Below, piece after piece: positions 35,817 to 44,393 of a DNA stretch of 64,000 nucleotides. Position 1 is the stretch's first letter, and the number at the start of each line of letters is the position of its first letter. The translations under genes were made by a program, and so were the position numbers. The stretch covers positions 3,348,001 to 3,412,000 of the forward strand of contig JAUSZU010000001.1 in NCBI GenBank assembly GCA_030817875.1, read 5' to 3'. A model generated the notes under the pieces. That model had not been told where the DNA came from. It made no database searches and worked only from the letters and a program-made list of their open reading frames with translations. The DNA is from Flavobacterium sp. W4I14 (lineage in GTDB: Bacteria; Bacteroidota; Bacteroidia; Sphingobacteriales; Sphingobacteriaceae).

Positions 35817-36653
35817 TTAGAACCAAAGTCTGCAAAAAACAGGTAAATGATCAGAATAATACCTTTTATCCTTACTATCAGTTAATACGGCGAATTTCTC
35901 CACCTTAAATCCTTTGTTTACAAAAATGTAATCAATCCTGTTTTTCAGGTCACTGTTAAAATCAAAAGCATTAAAAGTACCTGTCGGGCCATATGGAGGC
36001 TCTACAGAAACATCTTTCGCATCGATAAGAAAAGATTTTATAGTAGCAATGGCTTCTGTTTCTGGCGTTACGTTTAAGTCGCCGGTAAAAACAACCGGTA
36101 GCGTTGGTGCAATCTGCTGAATTTTACGTTTAAGCAATTTAGCTGATTCGATCCTCGCCCGAACACCAATATGATCGTAATGTGTGTTAAAAACGATAAA
36201 CTCTTTTTTATTTTGCTTATCGTACAATTTAACCCAGCTGCATATCCGGTTAAGTGCGGCATCCCAACCTTTTGATGGAACATCTGGTGTTTCTGACAAC
36301 CAAAAAGTTCCGCCATCCTTTTTAGTGAACCTGTTTTTGTCGAAATACACGGCAGAAAATTCGCCCTTTCTTTTACCATCCTCACGACCAACACCCACTA
36401 CATCGAAATTGGAATTCTCCAAAAGCGCATCAAACTGTTCAGGTAAGGCTTCCTGTACACAAAGAATATCAGCATCATGAAATTTCACCAGGGCTTTAAC
36501 ATTATCTTTCCGGTTAGGCCAGGCATTGATACCATCAGATGCTACATTTAAACGGATATTGTAAGTAATAATATTAATAGGGGCTGCCGTTTTTTGCGCA
36601 AATGCCATAACGGTTAATAAAAGAAAAACAGGGATGATCTTTAAAGTATTCAT
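35817..36653 (-). CDS. Secreted endonuclease/exonuclease/phosphatase family protein
   Basis: The 278-residue product has a signal peptide (NTLKIIPVFLLLTVMAFAQK) and a complete EEP fold: ITYNIRLN near the start, the metal-binding Glu in CVQEALPEQ, NTHYDHIG, GDLNVTPET and the terminal SDHLPV. The family covers sphingomyelinases, inositol phosphatases and nucleases, so the substrate is open; export argues for periplasmic phosphodiesters. It is first of the tight operon with the Lgt-like and radical SAM genes. Confidence 0.88.
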   Translation of the reverse strand: MNTLKIIPVFLLLTVMAFAQKTAAPINIITYNIRLNVASDGINAWPNRKDNVKALVKFHDADILCVQEALPEQFDALLENSNFDVVGVGREDGKRKGEFSAVYFDKNRFTKKDGGTFWLSETPDVPSKGWDAALNRICSWVKLYDKQNKKEFIVFNTHYDHIGVRARIESAKLLKRKIQQIAPTLPVVFTGDLNVTPETEAIATIKSFLIDAKDVSVEPPYGPTGTFNAFDFNSDLKNRIDYIFVNKGFKVEKFAVLTDSKDKRYYSDHLPVFCRLWF

Positions 36654-36760
36654 AAATATAATTACACAATTTACTTAATGCTGGCTAGCCAGTAATGTTT
36701 AATTTTAAGCCGCTATTATACTAATTTAACGTTAATTGTACTTTAACAGCCAAATATCTT

Positions 36761-37459
36761 TTAAATTAAATCTTCATCCCGATAACTATAATAACGGTTA
36801 TTGGCAAAAATCAGGTGATCGACCACATACAGGCTAAGCAAATTTCCTGAGGCAACCATATTCCTGGTCAATTTATCGTCGCTCTCACTGGGCTTTAAAC
36901 TTCCTGAAGGATGATTATGCGCCAATACAATATTTGCAGCGTTGTTTTCTAAAGCTGTTTTAAAAATAATTTTCGGATCGGCCACCGTACCTGCCTGCCC
37001 CCCTTTACTGATCAAAAATTTACCTATTACCCGGTTAGATCTGTTAAGGAGTAATATCCAGAACTCTTCGTGATTGAGATTAGCGAAAGTTTGATGTAAA
37101 TATTTATAAACATCGTTAGAAGTATTAACATGGGTAATGGCTTCTTCAGCAGTTTCCTTTCGCCTCAAACCAAGCTCTAAAGCGGCAATTATAGTTAATG
37201 CTTTGGCTTCTCCAATACCTCTAAACTTGGAAAGCTCCAGAATAGAAGCTTTCCCCAGTTTTGTTAAATTGTTATCGTAAAACGACAGAATCCTTTTACT
37301 TAAATCGACAGCAGTTTCATTTTTACTTCCCGAGCCAATTAAAATAGCAATCAGTTCGGCATCTGTTAAATGTCTTCGGCCGTGTAACAAAAGTTTTTCA
37401 CGCGGGCGATCTTCTTCAGCCCATAACTTTATACCTAGTTTCTGTTCGTAATTTTCCAT
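36761..37459 (-). CDS. radC: RadC/JAB-domain protein
   Basis: The product (232 residues) has an N-terminal helix-hairpin-helix (SKFRGIGEAKALTIIAALEL) and a C-terminal JAB/MPN domain with the metal motif HNHPSG...SxxD (LAHNHPSGSLKPSESDDKLT). Despite the name, a repair role is unproven; the domain is a deubiquitinase-like metallohydrolase. I chose ATG 37457-37459; an in-frame TTG four codons earlier (37471) touches the rpsT terminator. Confidence 0.9.
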   Translation of the reverse strand: MENYEQKLGIKLWAEEDRPREKLLLHGRRHLTDAELIAILIGSGSKNETAVDLSKRILSFYDNNLTKLGKASILELSKFRGIGEAKALTIIAALELGLRRKETAEEAITHVNTSNDVYKYLHQTFANLNHEEFWILLLNRSNRVIGKFLISKGGQAGTVADPKIIFKTALENNAANIVLAHNHPSGSLKPSESDDKLTRNMVASGNLLSLYVVDHLIFANNRYYSYRDEDLI

Positions 37460-37468
37460 TTTTTTAGA

Positions 37469-37506
37469 CAAAAAAAGGCATCCTAACTTTTGGTTAGGAT
37501 GCCTTT
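37469..37506 (-). terminator. Terminator after rpsT
   Basis: AAAGGCATCCTAAC (37474-37487) and GTTAGGATGCCTTT (37493-37506) form a perfect 14-base-pair stem with a U-run on the minus strand. It closes rpsT and almost abuts the radC start. Confidence 0.88.
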
Positions 37507-37529
37507 ACTAATATCGTAAAAAAATTGGC

Positions 37530-37784
37530 TTATTTTAAACCATTAACGAATTTCGTTAATTTTGATTTGTTATTAGCCGCTTTGTTTTTGTGGATAATAT
37601 TCTTTTTAGCTAAACGATCTAACATAGAGATTACTTTAGGCAATAAATCAGATGCAGATTTTTTATCTTCTGCAGCACGTAATCTTTTAATAAAGGTACG
37701 TGTAGTTTTTGCCTGATATCTGTTACGTAAACGTTTTGTTGCGTTTGCTCTAATTCTTTTTAATGAAGATTTATGATTTGCCAT
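37530..37784 (-). CDS. rpsT: 30S ribosomal protein bS20
   Basis: bS20 binds 16S rRNA early in assembly. The 84-residue product is very basic and helical (ANHKSSLKRIRANATKRLRN; TFIKRLRAAEDKKSASDLLP) and ends LTKFVNGLK. It is a monocistronic gene with its own promoter and terminator. Confidence 0.97.
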   Translation of the reverse strand: MANHKSSLKRIRANATKRLRNRYQAKTTRTFIKRLRAAEDKKSASDLLPKVISMLDRLAKKNIIHKNKAANNKSKLTKFVNGLK

Positions 37785-37833
37785 TTCTATTTAGCCTTTT
37801 ATTTTTCTTATTCGTTTCCTATAATTCGGGTTG

Positions 37834-37865
37834 CAAATATAGGATTAATGTTTTTAAATTACAAA
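37834..37865 (-). promoter_or_regulatory. Promoter of rpsT
   Basis: On the minus strand TTTG (37865-37862), a 20-base spacer and TATATTTG (37841-37834) match the Bacteroidetes consensus; the -7 box is about 50 bases before the ATG. Confidence 0.7.
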
Positions 37866-38001
37866 ACACTTTCAACTTTTTTTTCATTAAAATTGAACCC
37901 CATTTCCGAACTGCAAAAATACGTTAAAATTATTCATTATAAATACTTTAACTTAATTCAATAAAATTTCCTTTGGATTAAGAAAACAGGCTTAAAAATA
38001 C

Positions 38002-38009
38002 TATTTTTG
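38002..38009 (+). promoter_or_regulatory. -7 box for purN
   Basis: TATTTTTG matches TAnnTTTG, 17 bases ahead of the GTG start. A TTTG lies further upstream (37972-37975) at a spacing of 26, longer than usual. Confidence 0.45.
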
Positions 38010-38026
38010 GGCAAAACGATTTTTGA

Positions 38027-38605
38027 GTGAAAAAACGAATAGCCATCTTTGCATCAGGTTCTGGCTCCAATGCCCAAAAACTGATGGAGCATTTTAAACG
38101 GAGTAATGAAATAGAAATATCTTTGGTGTTAACCAACAATGCTGATGCTTATGTATTACAAAGAGCTGATAATTTCGAAATCCCCACTCATATTTTCGAC
38201 AAAAATGAGTTCTATAAAACCGACGAAATAATAGACCTGCTCAAAAATCTTGAAATCGATTTTGTTGTGCTTGCGGGTTTTCTCTGGCTGATCCCTAAAA
38301 ACCTGATCCATGCCTACCCTGGCAGAATTGTAAATATCCATCCGGCAATCCTTCCAAAATTTGGCGGTAAAGGCATGTATGGAGATCATGTACACAACGC
38401 CGTTATGGCCGCTGGCGAAACTGAAGGCGGAATAACCATTCATTATGTTAACGAAAACTATGACGAAGGAGAGTATATTTATCAGGCCAGGTATAGAATA
38501 GACAAAAACGACAACCTGGAAATGGTAAAGTTTAAAGGTCAGCAGCTCGAACACCAGCACTACCCACGTATTGTAGAAACCATAGTTAAAAAGATAAAAA
38601 AATAG
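38027..38605 (+). CDS. purN: Phosphoribosylglycinamide formyltransferase
   Basis: PurN transfers a formyl group from 10-formyl-THF to GAR in purine synthesis. The 192-residue product has the phosphate loop IFASGSGSNAQKL and the catalytic Asn/His in VNIHPAILPKFGGKGMYGDH, with Asp in YDEGEYI. GTG start at 38027-38029, directly followed by KKRIAIF. Another purine gene, purH, lies 2 kb downstream, separated by an exporter and its regulator. Confidence 0.95.
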   Translation: MKKRIAIFASGSGSNAQKLMEHFKRSNEIEISLVLTNNADAYVLQRADNFEIPTHIFDKNEFYKTDEIIDLLKNLEIDFVVLAGFLWLIPKNLIHAYPGRIVNIHPAILPKFGGKGMYGDHVHNAVMAAGETEGGITIHYVNENYDEGEYIYQARYRIDKNDNLEMVKFKGQQLEHQHYPRIVETIVKKIKK

Positions 38606-38646
38606 CCTTTACATAAGAGATTCTTATTTTAGATTCATTAAACAGA

Positions 38647-40041
38647 TTATTTGTTTGCTTTTGGTGTCAAAACCAATAAGACACTTACAATAATGAGGAA
38701 GCTTATATTTAATAATGTTGCCCACCGGTAAGCAACCGGGAACAATGTTAATACCGGTGGATTATCCAGGTGTTGAAAGAAAACACCGCCAACCACCGCA
38801 ACTCCTATAGCCACCGAGATCTGCTGCAGTGTTAAATAAATACCCGATGAGGCGCCTAACATATCTTCGGGAATACTCTTTAAAGATATCGTCATTAAGG
38901 AAGGCAGGATTGTACCACAGCCAATCCCATAAACAAACAATATAATGGCAATTTGCCATTTAGGGGCATCAGGTGAATTAAACATAATTACATGAAAAAT
39001 GAGTGCCACAATCATAATAACCGATCCGAACAGTGGTACATATTTACCATAACGGGTTACCCGGCTTGCAAAAAACATAGATGCTAGCACATACCCCATC
39101 CCTTGGCAAACAAAGTAGATCCCGGTATGGACGGAACTAATGCCCATCCCGTTTTGTAAGTAAACGGTATTGATCAAAAAGTAAGAATCTTGAACTAAGT
39201 AATAAAATAGAGAAATTAAAAGCCCCATTTTGAAATCAAAATTCTTAAACACCTTAATATTGAGCAAAGGATTTTTCCCCAGCCTTTTGCTTAACCACTG
39301 GTGATAGATAAAAGCAAGAAGCAAAACTACTGATAGTCCCAACATCAAAATGCTCCATATTGGCCAGTTCAATTCCCTTCCCCGGATAAGTGGATAAATA
39401 AACGCCGTTAAAGTTACCATCAGCAACAAGCCTCCGGTAAAATCAAATTTCTCAGCAATTTTTATCTGCGACTCTTTAAGGCATTTAAAGCCCAATATAA
39501 TAGCAGTTATCCCTAAAGGCACGTTTATTAAAAAAATTAAACGCCAGCTTTGTGAAATAATTTCCAGATCAGGGATTAAACCGCCTAAAAACTGACCAAC
39601 AACAGAAGCGATGCCCGCAATACTACCATACACACCCAGAACTTTTATTCTTTCCTCAGGATCAGGAAATAAATCAGGGATAAAAGCCATTCCTTGTGGA
39701 ACCATAAAAGCAGCACTTATTCCCTGAATAATCCTGGCAATGTTTAACTGGGTTGCCGATTGTGAAAACCCACAAACAAAAGAAGCAATCGTAAAAACCA
39801 ACATTCCGCTTAAAAAAACCTTTTTCTTTCCGAAATATTCACCTGCCCGCCCACCAGTAATAAGGAAGGAAGCATACCCCACAATATACATCACGATTAC
39901 AAACTGTATATCAGCATCGGTGCCTTTAATCCCAGATTTGATGGCGGGAAGCGCCACATTTACAATGAACAGATCCAGTACAGCTAAAAATGTAGCCGAA
40001 CACACAATTAACAACAGGAACCACCTTTGATTTTTTTTCAT
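38647..40041 (-). CDS. MFS multidrug exporter (DHA2, 14-helix family)
   Basis: The product (464 residues) has about 14 transmembrane segments, starting KKNQRWFLLLIVCSATFLAV with the family motif LDLFIVNVALPAI in helix 1, and GGRAGEYFGKKKVFL (motif A). DHA2 transporters export drugs or metabolites with proton influx. The ATG at 40039-40041 fits the family; the frame runs 18 codons further upstream. It is divergent from an HxlR regulator, which probably controls it. Confidence 0.9.
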   Translation of the reverse strand: MKKNQRWFLLLIVCSATFLAVLDLFIVNVALPAIKSGIKGTDADIQFVIVMYIVGYASFLITGGRAGEYFGKKKVFLSGMLVFTIASFVCGFSQSATQLNIARIIQGISAAFMVPQGMAFIPDLFPDPEERIKVLGVYGSIAGIASVVGQFLGGLIPDLEIISQSWRLIFLINVPLGITAIILGFKCLKESQIKIAEKFDFTGGLLLMVTLTAFIYPLIRGRELNWPIWSILMLGLSVVLLLAFIYHQWLSKRLGKNPLLNIKVFKNFDFKMGLLISLFYYLVQDSYFLINTVYLQNGMGISSVHTGIYFVCQGMGYVLASMFFASRVTRYGKYVPLFGSVIMIVALIFHVIMFNSPDAPKWQIAIILFVYGIGCGTILPSLMTISLKSIPEDMLGASSGIYLTLQQISVAIGVAVVGGVFFQHLDNPPVLTLFPVAYRWATLLNISFLIIVSVLLVLTPKANK

Positions 40042-40086
40042 ACCCTTGCTTTTCTTATATTTAAAATTTAAAGTAAGAAAACGCTT

Positions 40087-40102
40087 TACTGGCAATCAAG
40101 TA
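40087..40102. promoter_or_regulatory. Possible HxlR operator
   Basis: TACT-N8-AGTA lies in the 82-base gap between the divergent exporter and regulator. HxlR members such as YodB bind TACT-N7-AGTA dyads. Direct GTACCAA words at 40115-40121 and 40134-40140 flank the regulator start. Confidence 0.35.
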
Positions 40103-40123
40103 GTCTTATAAACCGTACCAAGT

Positions 40124-40495
40124 ATGCAAAACAGTACCAATAATGAATATGAAGCAATTACAAATGGAGAAAATCAGGATTTATTTTTAAATGACTCCCC
40201 ATTGACAGGTGTGTTTAAGGTAATTGGGGGCAAATGGAAAATTATGCTCATTAAAGCCATTGCAGCACAATGCCCTAAGCGATTCGGCGAGCTTAAGCGC
40301 GAGATGAATTTCTTAAGCCAGGGTATGCTCACCACACAACTTAAAGAAATGGAACGCGATGGCCTTATCTTCCGCGAAGCTTTTGCAGAATCTCCACCAC
40401 GCGTAGAGTATAAACTAACGAGTGTAGGTAAAACCTTCCTTCCGGTAATAGACGTTTTAGAAGATTGGTGGAATACCTTCCAGGCAAACAAATAG
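40124..40495 (+). CDS. HxlR-family transcriptional regulator
   Basis: The 123-residue product is a winged-helix protein of the HxlR family: PLTGVFKVIGGKWKIMLIKA at the start of the domain, CPKRFGELKREMNFLSQGML as recognition helix region, and RVEYKLTSVGKTFLPVIDVL at the wing. These regulators often sense electrophiles or redox change. It is transcribed divergently from the MFS exporter, 82 bases away. Confidence 0.9.
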   Translation: MQNSTNNEYEAITNGENQDLFLNDSPLTGVFKVIGGKWKIMLIKAIAAQCPKRFGELKREMNFLSQGMLTTQLKEMERDGLIFREAFAESPPRVEYKLTSVGKTFLPVIDVLEDWWNTFQANK

Positions 40496-40658
40496 CAACA
40501 CATATAAAGTAACTTGACACCCCATTTAGCACTTGTATTATTTCTATAAATAAAGTTCAAAAATGCAGCTGAAAAAGAAAAAATACCCAACAAAGAAAAA
40601 TATATAAATAATTTCATTTTTATTGGATTCTCCAGCTAAATAAATGCCTCTGTTTTAC

Positions 40659-40666
40659 TACCTTTG
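40659..40666 (+). promoter_or_regulatory. -7 box for purH
   Basis: TACCTTTG matches TAnnTTTG exactly, 21 bases ahead of the ATG at 40688. This also argues against the earlier in-frame start at 40664, which lies inside the box. Confidence 0.6.
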
Positions 40667-40687
40667 CGGCTCAAAATTTTCAGTAGA

Positions 40688-42214
40688 ATGAGTCAATCCA
40701 TTAAAATCAAAAACGCTTTAATCTCAGTATATTATAAAGATGGTTTGGAGCCATTGGTAAAATTGTTGGCCGCGCAAGGGGTACAGTTATTTTCTACCGG
40801 TGGAACAGAACAGTTCATCAAAGATTTAAATCTTCCGGTTACGGCGGTTGAAGATTTAACAGGCTATCCATCTATTTTAGGCGGACGTGTTAAAACCTTA
40901 CACCCAAAAGTATTTGGTGGAATTTTAAACCGTAGAGCGTTAGCGGGAGATCAGGAGCAGATTGCTGAATATGAGATCCCTGAAATTGATTTGGTTATTG
41001 TTGACTTATATCCTTTTGAAGAAACCGTAAAAGCAGGTGGAACACCGGAAGAAATTATCGAGAAAATCGATATCGGTGGTATTTCCTTAATCCGTGCAGC
41101 TGCGAAAAACTTCAACGATGTGGTAATTATCGCCTCGAAAAACGACTATCCTACTTTACAAGCCCAATTAGAGGCGCAAAATGGTGAAACTACTTTAGCA
41201 CAACGTAAATCGTTCGCTAAAACAGCTTTCCACACTTCTTCACATTACGATACTGCAATTTTTAATTACTTCAATACAGAAGAGCCTCTTGATGTTTTCA
41301 AACAAAGCGTAACACAAGCTAAAACTTTACGTTATGGCGAAAACCCTCATCAAGGTGGTGTATTCTATGGCGATTTAGATGCGATGTTTACCAAATTGAA
41401 TGGTAAAGAACTTTCTTACAACAATTTGGTCGATGTAGATGCAGCTGTTGCTTTGATCGACGAATTTGAGGACCCAACTTTTGCAATCTTAAAACATACA
41501 AACGCTTGTGGTATTGCTTCTCGTCCTACTGTTAAACAAGCCTGGATTGATGCATTAGCCTGCGATCCGGTTTCTGCTTTTGGTGGTGTATTGATTACCA
41601 ATGTTGCAGTAGATTTAGAAACAGCCCTAGAAATCAACAATCTTTTCTTTGAAGTGTTAATTGCTCCTGCTTACCAAGCAGAAGCGATTGAGTTATTCAG
41701 CAAAAAGAAAAACCGCGTTATTTTACGACGTAACAAGGTTGAGTTGAGCAAAAAACAATTTAAAACCTTATTAAACGGTGTAATTGAGCAGGATAAAGAT
41801 TTAATTATCGAAGGTCCTGAACAAATGACAACTGTTACCGATAAAGCACCAACTGCACAAGAGTTAAAAGATTTGTTCTTTGCCAACAAAATTGTAAAAC
41901 ATACAAAATCGAACACCATTGTTTTGGTTAAGGATGATGTTTTAATTGCAAGCGGCGTTGGCCAAACTTCACGTGTTGATGCCTTAAGACAAGCGATTGA
42001 AAAAGCAGCGGCTTTCGGATTCAGTGTTAAAGGTGCTGCTATGGCTTCTGATGCTTTCTTCCCTTTCCCTGATTGCGTTGAAATTGCTGCCGAAGCCGGA
42101 ATTACAGCTGTTCTGCAGCCAGGCGGATCGATTAAAGATGCTGATTCTGTTGCTAAAGCAAACGAAAAAGGTATTGCAATGGTAACCACTGGGGTAAGAC
42201 ACTTTAAACACTAA
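40688..42214 (+). CDS. purH: Bifunctional AICAR transformylase/IMP cyclohydrolase
   Basis: PurH performs the last two steps of IMP synthesis. The 508-residue product has an N-terminal IMP cyclohydrolase (MGS-like) domain (ALISVYYKDGLEPLVKLLAA; FSTGGTEQFI; GGRVKTLHPKVFGGIL) and a C-terminal transformylase domain with LRYGENPHQ, KHTNACGIA and ASDAFFPFPD. The ATG at 40688 (MSQSIKIKNALISVY) is the family start. Confidence 0.97.
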   Translation: MSQSIKIKNALISVYYKDGLEPLVKLLAAQGVQLFSTGGTEQFIKDLNLPVTAVEDLTGYPSILGGRVKTLHPKVFGGILNRRALAGDQEQIAEYEIPEIDLVIVDLYPFEETVKAGGTPEEIIEKIDIGGISLIRAAAKNFNDVVIIASKNDYPTLQAQLEAQNGETTLAQRKSFAKTAFHTSSHYDTAIFNYFNTEEPLDVFKQSVTQAKTLRYGENPHQGGVFYGDLDAMFTKLNGKELSYNNLVDVDAAVALIDEFEDPTFAILKHTNACGIASRPTVKQAWIDALACDPVSAFGGVLITNVAVDLETALEINNLFFEVLIAPAYQAEAIELFSKKKNRVILRRNKVELSKKQFKTLLNGVIEQDKDLIIEGPEQMTTVTDKAPTAQELKDLFFANKIVKHTKSNTIVLVKDDVLIASGVGQTSRVDALRQAIEKAAAFGFSVKGAAMASDAFFPFPDCVEIAAEAGITAVLQPGGSIKDADSVAKANEKGIAMVTTGVRHFKH

Positions 42215-42219
42215 TCAAG

Positions 42220-42309
42220 CTTAAAGCCTAAAGACTAAAGCTTAAAGTGAAGATTCTTATAAAGCCTAATGGCTTAAAACTTTAGTCTTTTAGCTTTGGT
42301 CTTTTAGCT
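42220..42309. repeat. Imperfect inverted repeat of taaagact/agtcttta words
   Basis: The left arm (aagcttaaagcctaaagact) and right arm (aaaactttagtcttttagct) can pair into a long imperfect stem after purH. The same words form the repeat at 14611-14701. It may end purH transcription. Confidence 0.5.
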
Positions 42310-42410
42310 ATTTATTTTCTGAACATTTTAATTGCCTTAAAAACAATTTAATAACTGAAGAAAATAAAACTTAAAACAATAAAAAAGCTATTTTTACATT
42401 AGGAATAGTA

Positions 42411-42418
42411 TAGATTTG
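42411..42418 (+). promoter_or_regulatory. -7 box for mreB operon
   Basis: TAGATTTG matches TAnnTTTG, 27 bases ahead of the mreB ATG. No good -33 TTTG is seen at the usual distance. Confidence 0.5.
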
Positions 42419-42445
42419 ATAAAATAAAGAAAACATACCTTATAC

Positions 42446-43468
42446 ATGGGATTATTTAACTGGTTTACGCAAGAAGTTGCCATCGATTTAGGCACTGCGA
42501 ATACCCTGATTATACATAACGACAAAGTAGTTGTAGATGAGCCATCTATCGTTGCTTTCGATCGTACTACAAACAAAGTCATTGCTATAGGTCGTCAGGC
42601 AATGCAAATGGAGGGTAAAACCCACGATAATATTAAAACTGTTCGTCCATTAAAAGATGGTGTTATTGCCGATTTCAACGCTGCTGAAGCAATGATTAAA
42701 GGCATGATCCGCATGCTTAATGGCGGTAAAGGATGGATGTTCCCATCTTTACGTATGGTAATCTGTATTCCATCCGGTATTACTGAAGTAGAAAAACGTG
42801 CGGTGCGCGATTCAGCTGAAATTGCAGGAGCAAAAGAGGTATACTTAATCCACGAGCCAATGGCAGCTGCCGTAGGTATTGGGATTGATGTAGAAGAGCC
42901 AATGGGTAACATGATTATCGATATAGGTGGCGGTACGACAGAAATTGCGGTTATCGCTTTATCAGGTATCGTGTGCGATCAATCTATCCGCGTTGCGGGA
43001 GATAACTTCGACTCTGATATTGTGAACTACATCCGCCGTCAACACAATATTATGATTGGTGACCGTACCGCTGAAAAAATTAAAATTGAAGTTGGTGCAG
43101 CTTTACCTGAATTACAGGATGCTCCTGCTGATTTCGCAGTTCAAGGTCGCGATTTAATGACCGGTGTACCTAAACAGATTACGGTTTCTTATACCGAAAT
43201 TGCACACTGTTTGGATAAATCGATCTCTAAAATTGAAGAAGCAATTTTAAAAGCTTTAGAGATTACGCCTCCAGAGCTTTCGGCTGATATTTACCAAACT
43301 GGTATCTATTTAACCGGTGGTGGTGCATTGTTAAGAGGTTTAGATAAGCGTGTAGCTGCTAAAACCAAATTACCGGTTCACGTTGCAGAAGATCCACTTC
43401 GTGCAGTAGTTCGTGGAACCGGCATCGCCCTTAAAAACATTGGCGGATATAAATTCTTAATGCAATAA
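42446..43468 (+). CDS. mreB: Rod shape-determining protein MreB
   Basis: MreB is the bacterial actin that guides lateral cell-wall synthesis. The 340-residue product has the actin-fold nucleotide motifs: DLGTANTLI (phosphate 1), NMIIDIGGGTTEIAVIALSG (phosphate 2) and GIYLTGGGALLRGLD (adenosine). It is first of a five-gene shape and elongation operon. A hairpin-forming spacer of 85 bases separates it from mreC. Confidence 0.97.
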   Translation: MGLFNWFTQEVAIDLGTANTLIIHNDKVVVDEPSIVAFDRTTNKVIAIGRQAMQMEGKTHDNIKTVRPLKDGVIADFNAAEAMIKGMIRMLNGGKGWMFPSLRMVICIPSGITEVEKRAVRDSAEIAGAKEVYLIHEPMAAAVGIGIDVEEPMGNMIIDIGGGTTEIAVIALSGIVCDQSIRVAGDNFDSDIVNYIRRQHNIMIGDRTAEKIKIEVGAALPELQDAPADFAVQGRDLMTGVPKQITVSYTEIAHCLDKSISKIEEAILKALEITPPELSADIYQTGIYLTGGGALLRGLDKRVAAKTKLPVHVAEDPLRAVVRGTGIALKNIGGYKFLMQ

Positions 43469-43477
43469 CCTTGATTT

Positions 43478-43553
43478 GAGATATGAGATGTGAGATTTGA
43501 GACTAATTATCCAAACTCATATCTCATATCTTACATCTCATATCTCATGAGCA
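43478..43553. repeat. Inverted repeat in the mreB-mreC spacer
   Basis: GAGATATGAGATGTGAGATT on the left and CTTACATCTCATATCTCATG on the right are complementary with few mismatches, so the mreB-mreC spacer can form a long stem. It could lower expression of mreC and later genes relative to the abundant MreB, or stabilise the mreB message. Confidence 0.6.
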
Positions 43554-44393
43554 ATGCGTAACCTTTGGATTTTCATCAGCAGATACAACGCATTTTTCTT
43601 ATTTATCATTTTTTTTATCGTAGGGATCTATCTAACGGTGAAAAACAACTCCTATCAGCGTAGCGTAACTTTAAACTCAAGCAATGAGGTAGTGGGTACC
43701 GCATACGAAAGGTTAAATGTTTTTAAACGATACTTAAACCTGGGTATGGTTAACGATAGCCTTGCGGCCGAAAATGCCAAGCTTAAAAGCCAGTTATTAG
43801 GATTAACTACGGTAGATACGACCAAAGATGTTAAAGTGGTAGATACCGTTACCAATCAGCAATACACTTATTTGGCTGCCAAAGTGGTTAAAAACTCGAT
43901 CACTTTACGCAACAACGTAATGACTATTAATAAAGGTACTGTTGACGGCATTAAAAGCGGCATGGCCGTTATTGCGCCTCAACGTGGAGTGGTCGGCTTT
44001 ATCCGCGATGTTTCTGCACATTTGGCAACCATACAATCGCTCTTGCATAAAGACACCAAAATAAGTGTCACTTTAAAAAAGAATAACGCTTTGGGCTCGT
44101 TAGTTTGGGGTGATGGAAATTTCGACATTAAAAAAGCCTTCGTTAAAGAGGTACCAAACCACATTAAAATGTATGTGGGCGATACCGTTGTTACCTCGGG
44201 CTATGGATCCTTTCCTGCCGGAATTTTGGTTGGAAAAATCATTAAGCCTAATGTAGCTACCAATGATAATTTCTTGTCAGGAGAATTAAATTTATTTACA
44301 GATTTTAGCACATTGCAATATGTATATGTGGTTAAAGATAAAAAAGCCGAAGAGCAAAAGGCTTTGGAAAGCTTAGTTAAACCGAATGAATAG
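43554..44393 (+). CDS. mreC: Rod shape-determining protein MreC
   Basis: MreC links MreB to the periplasmic elongasome and activates PBP2. The 279-residue product has one N-terminal membrane helix (YNAFFLFIIFFIVGIYLTVK), a coiled coil near residues 60-85 and paired beta-barrel domains (NVMTINKGTVDGIKSGMAVI; VVTSGYGSFPAGILVGKI). It overlaps mreD by eight bases. Confidence 0.94.
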   Translation: MRNLWIFISRYNAFFLFIIFFIVGIYLTVKNNSYQRSVTLNSSNEVVGTAYERLNVFKRYLNLGMVNDSLAAENAKLKSQLLGLTTVDTTKDVKVVDTVTNQQYTYLAAKVVKNSITLRNNVMTINKGTVDGIKSGMAVIAPQRGVVGFIRDVSAHLATIQSLLHKDTKISVTLKKNNALGSLVWGDGNFDIKKAFVKEVPNHIKMYVGDTVVTSGYGSFPAGILVGKIIKPNVATNDNFLSGELNLFTDFSTLQYVYVVKDKKAEEQKALESLVKPNE

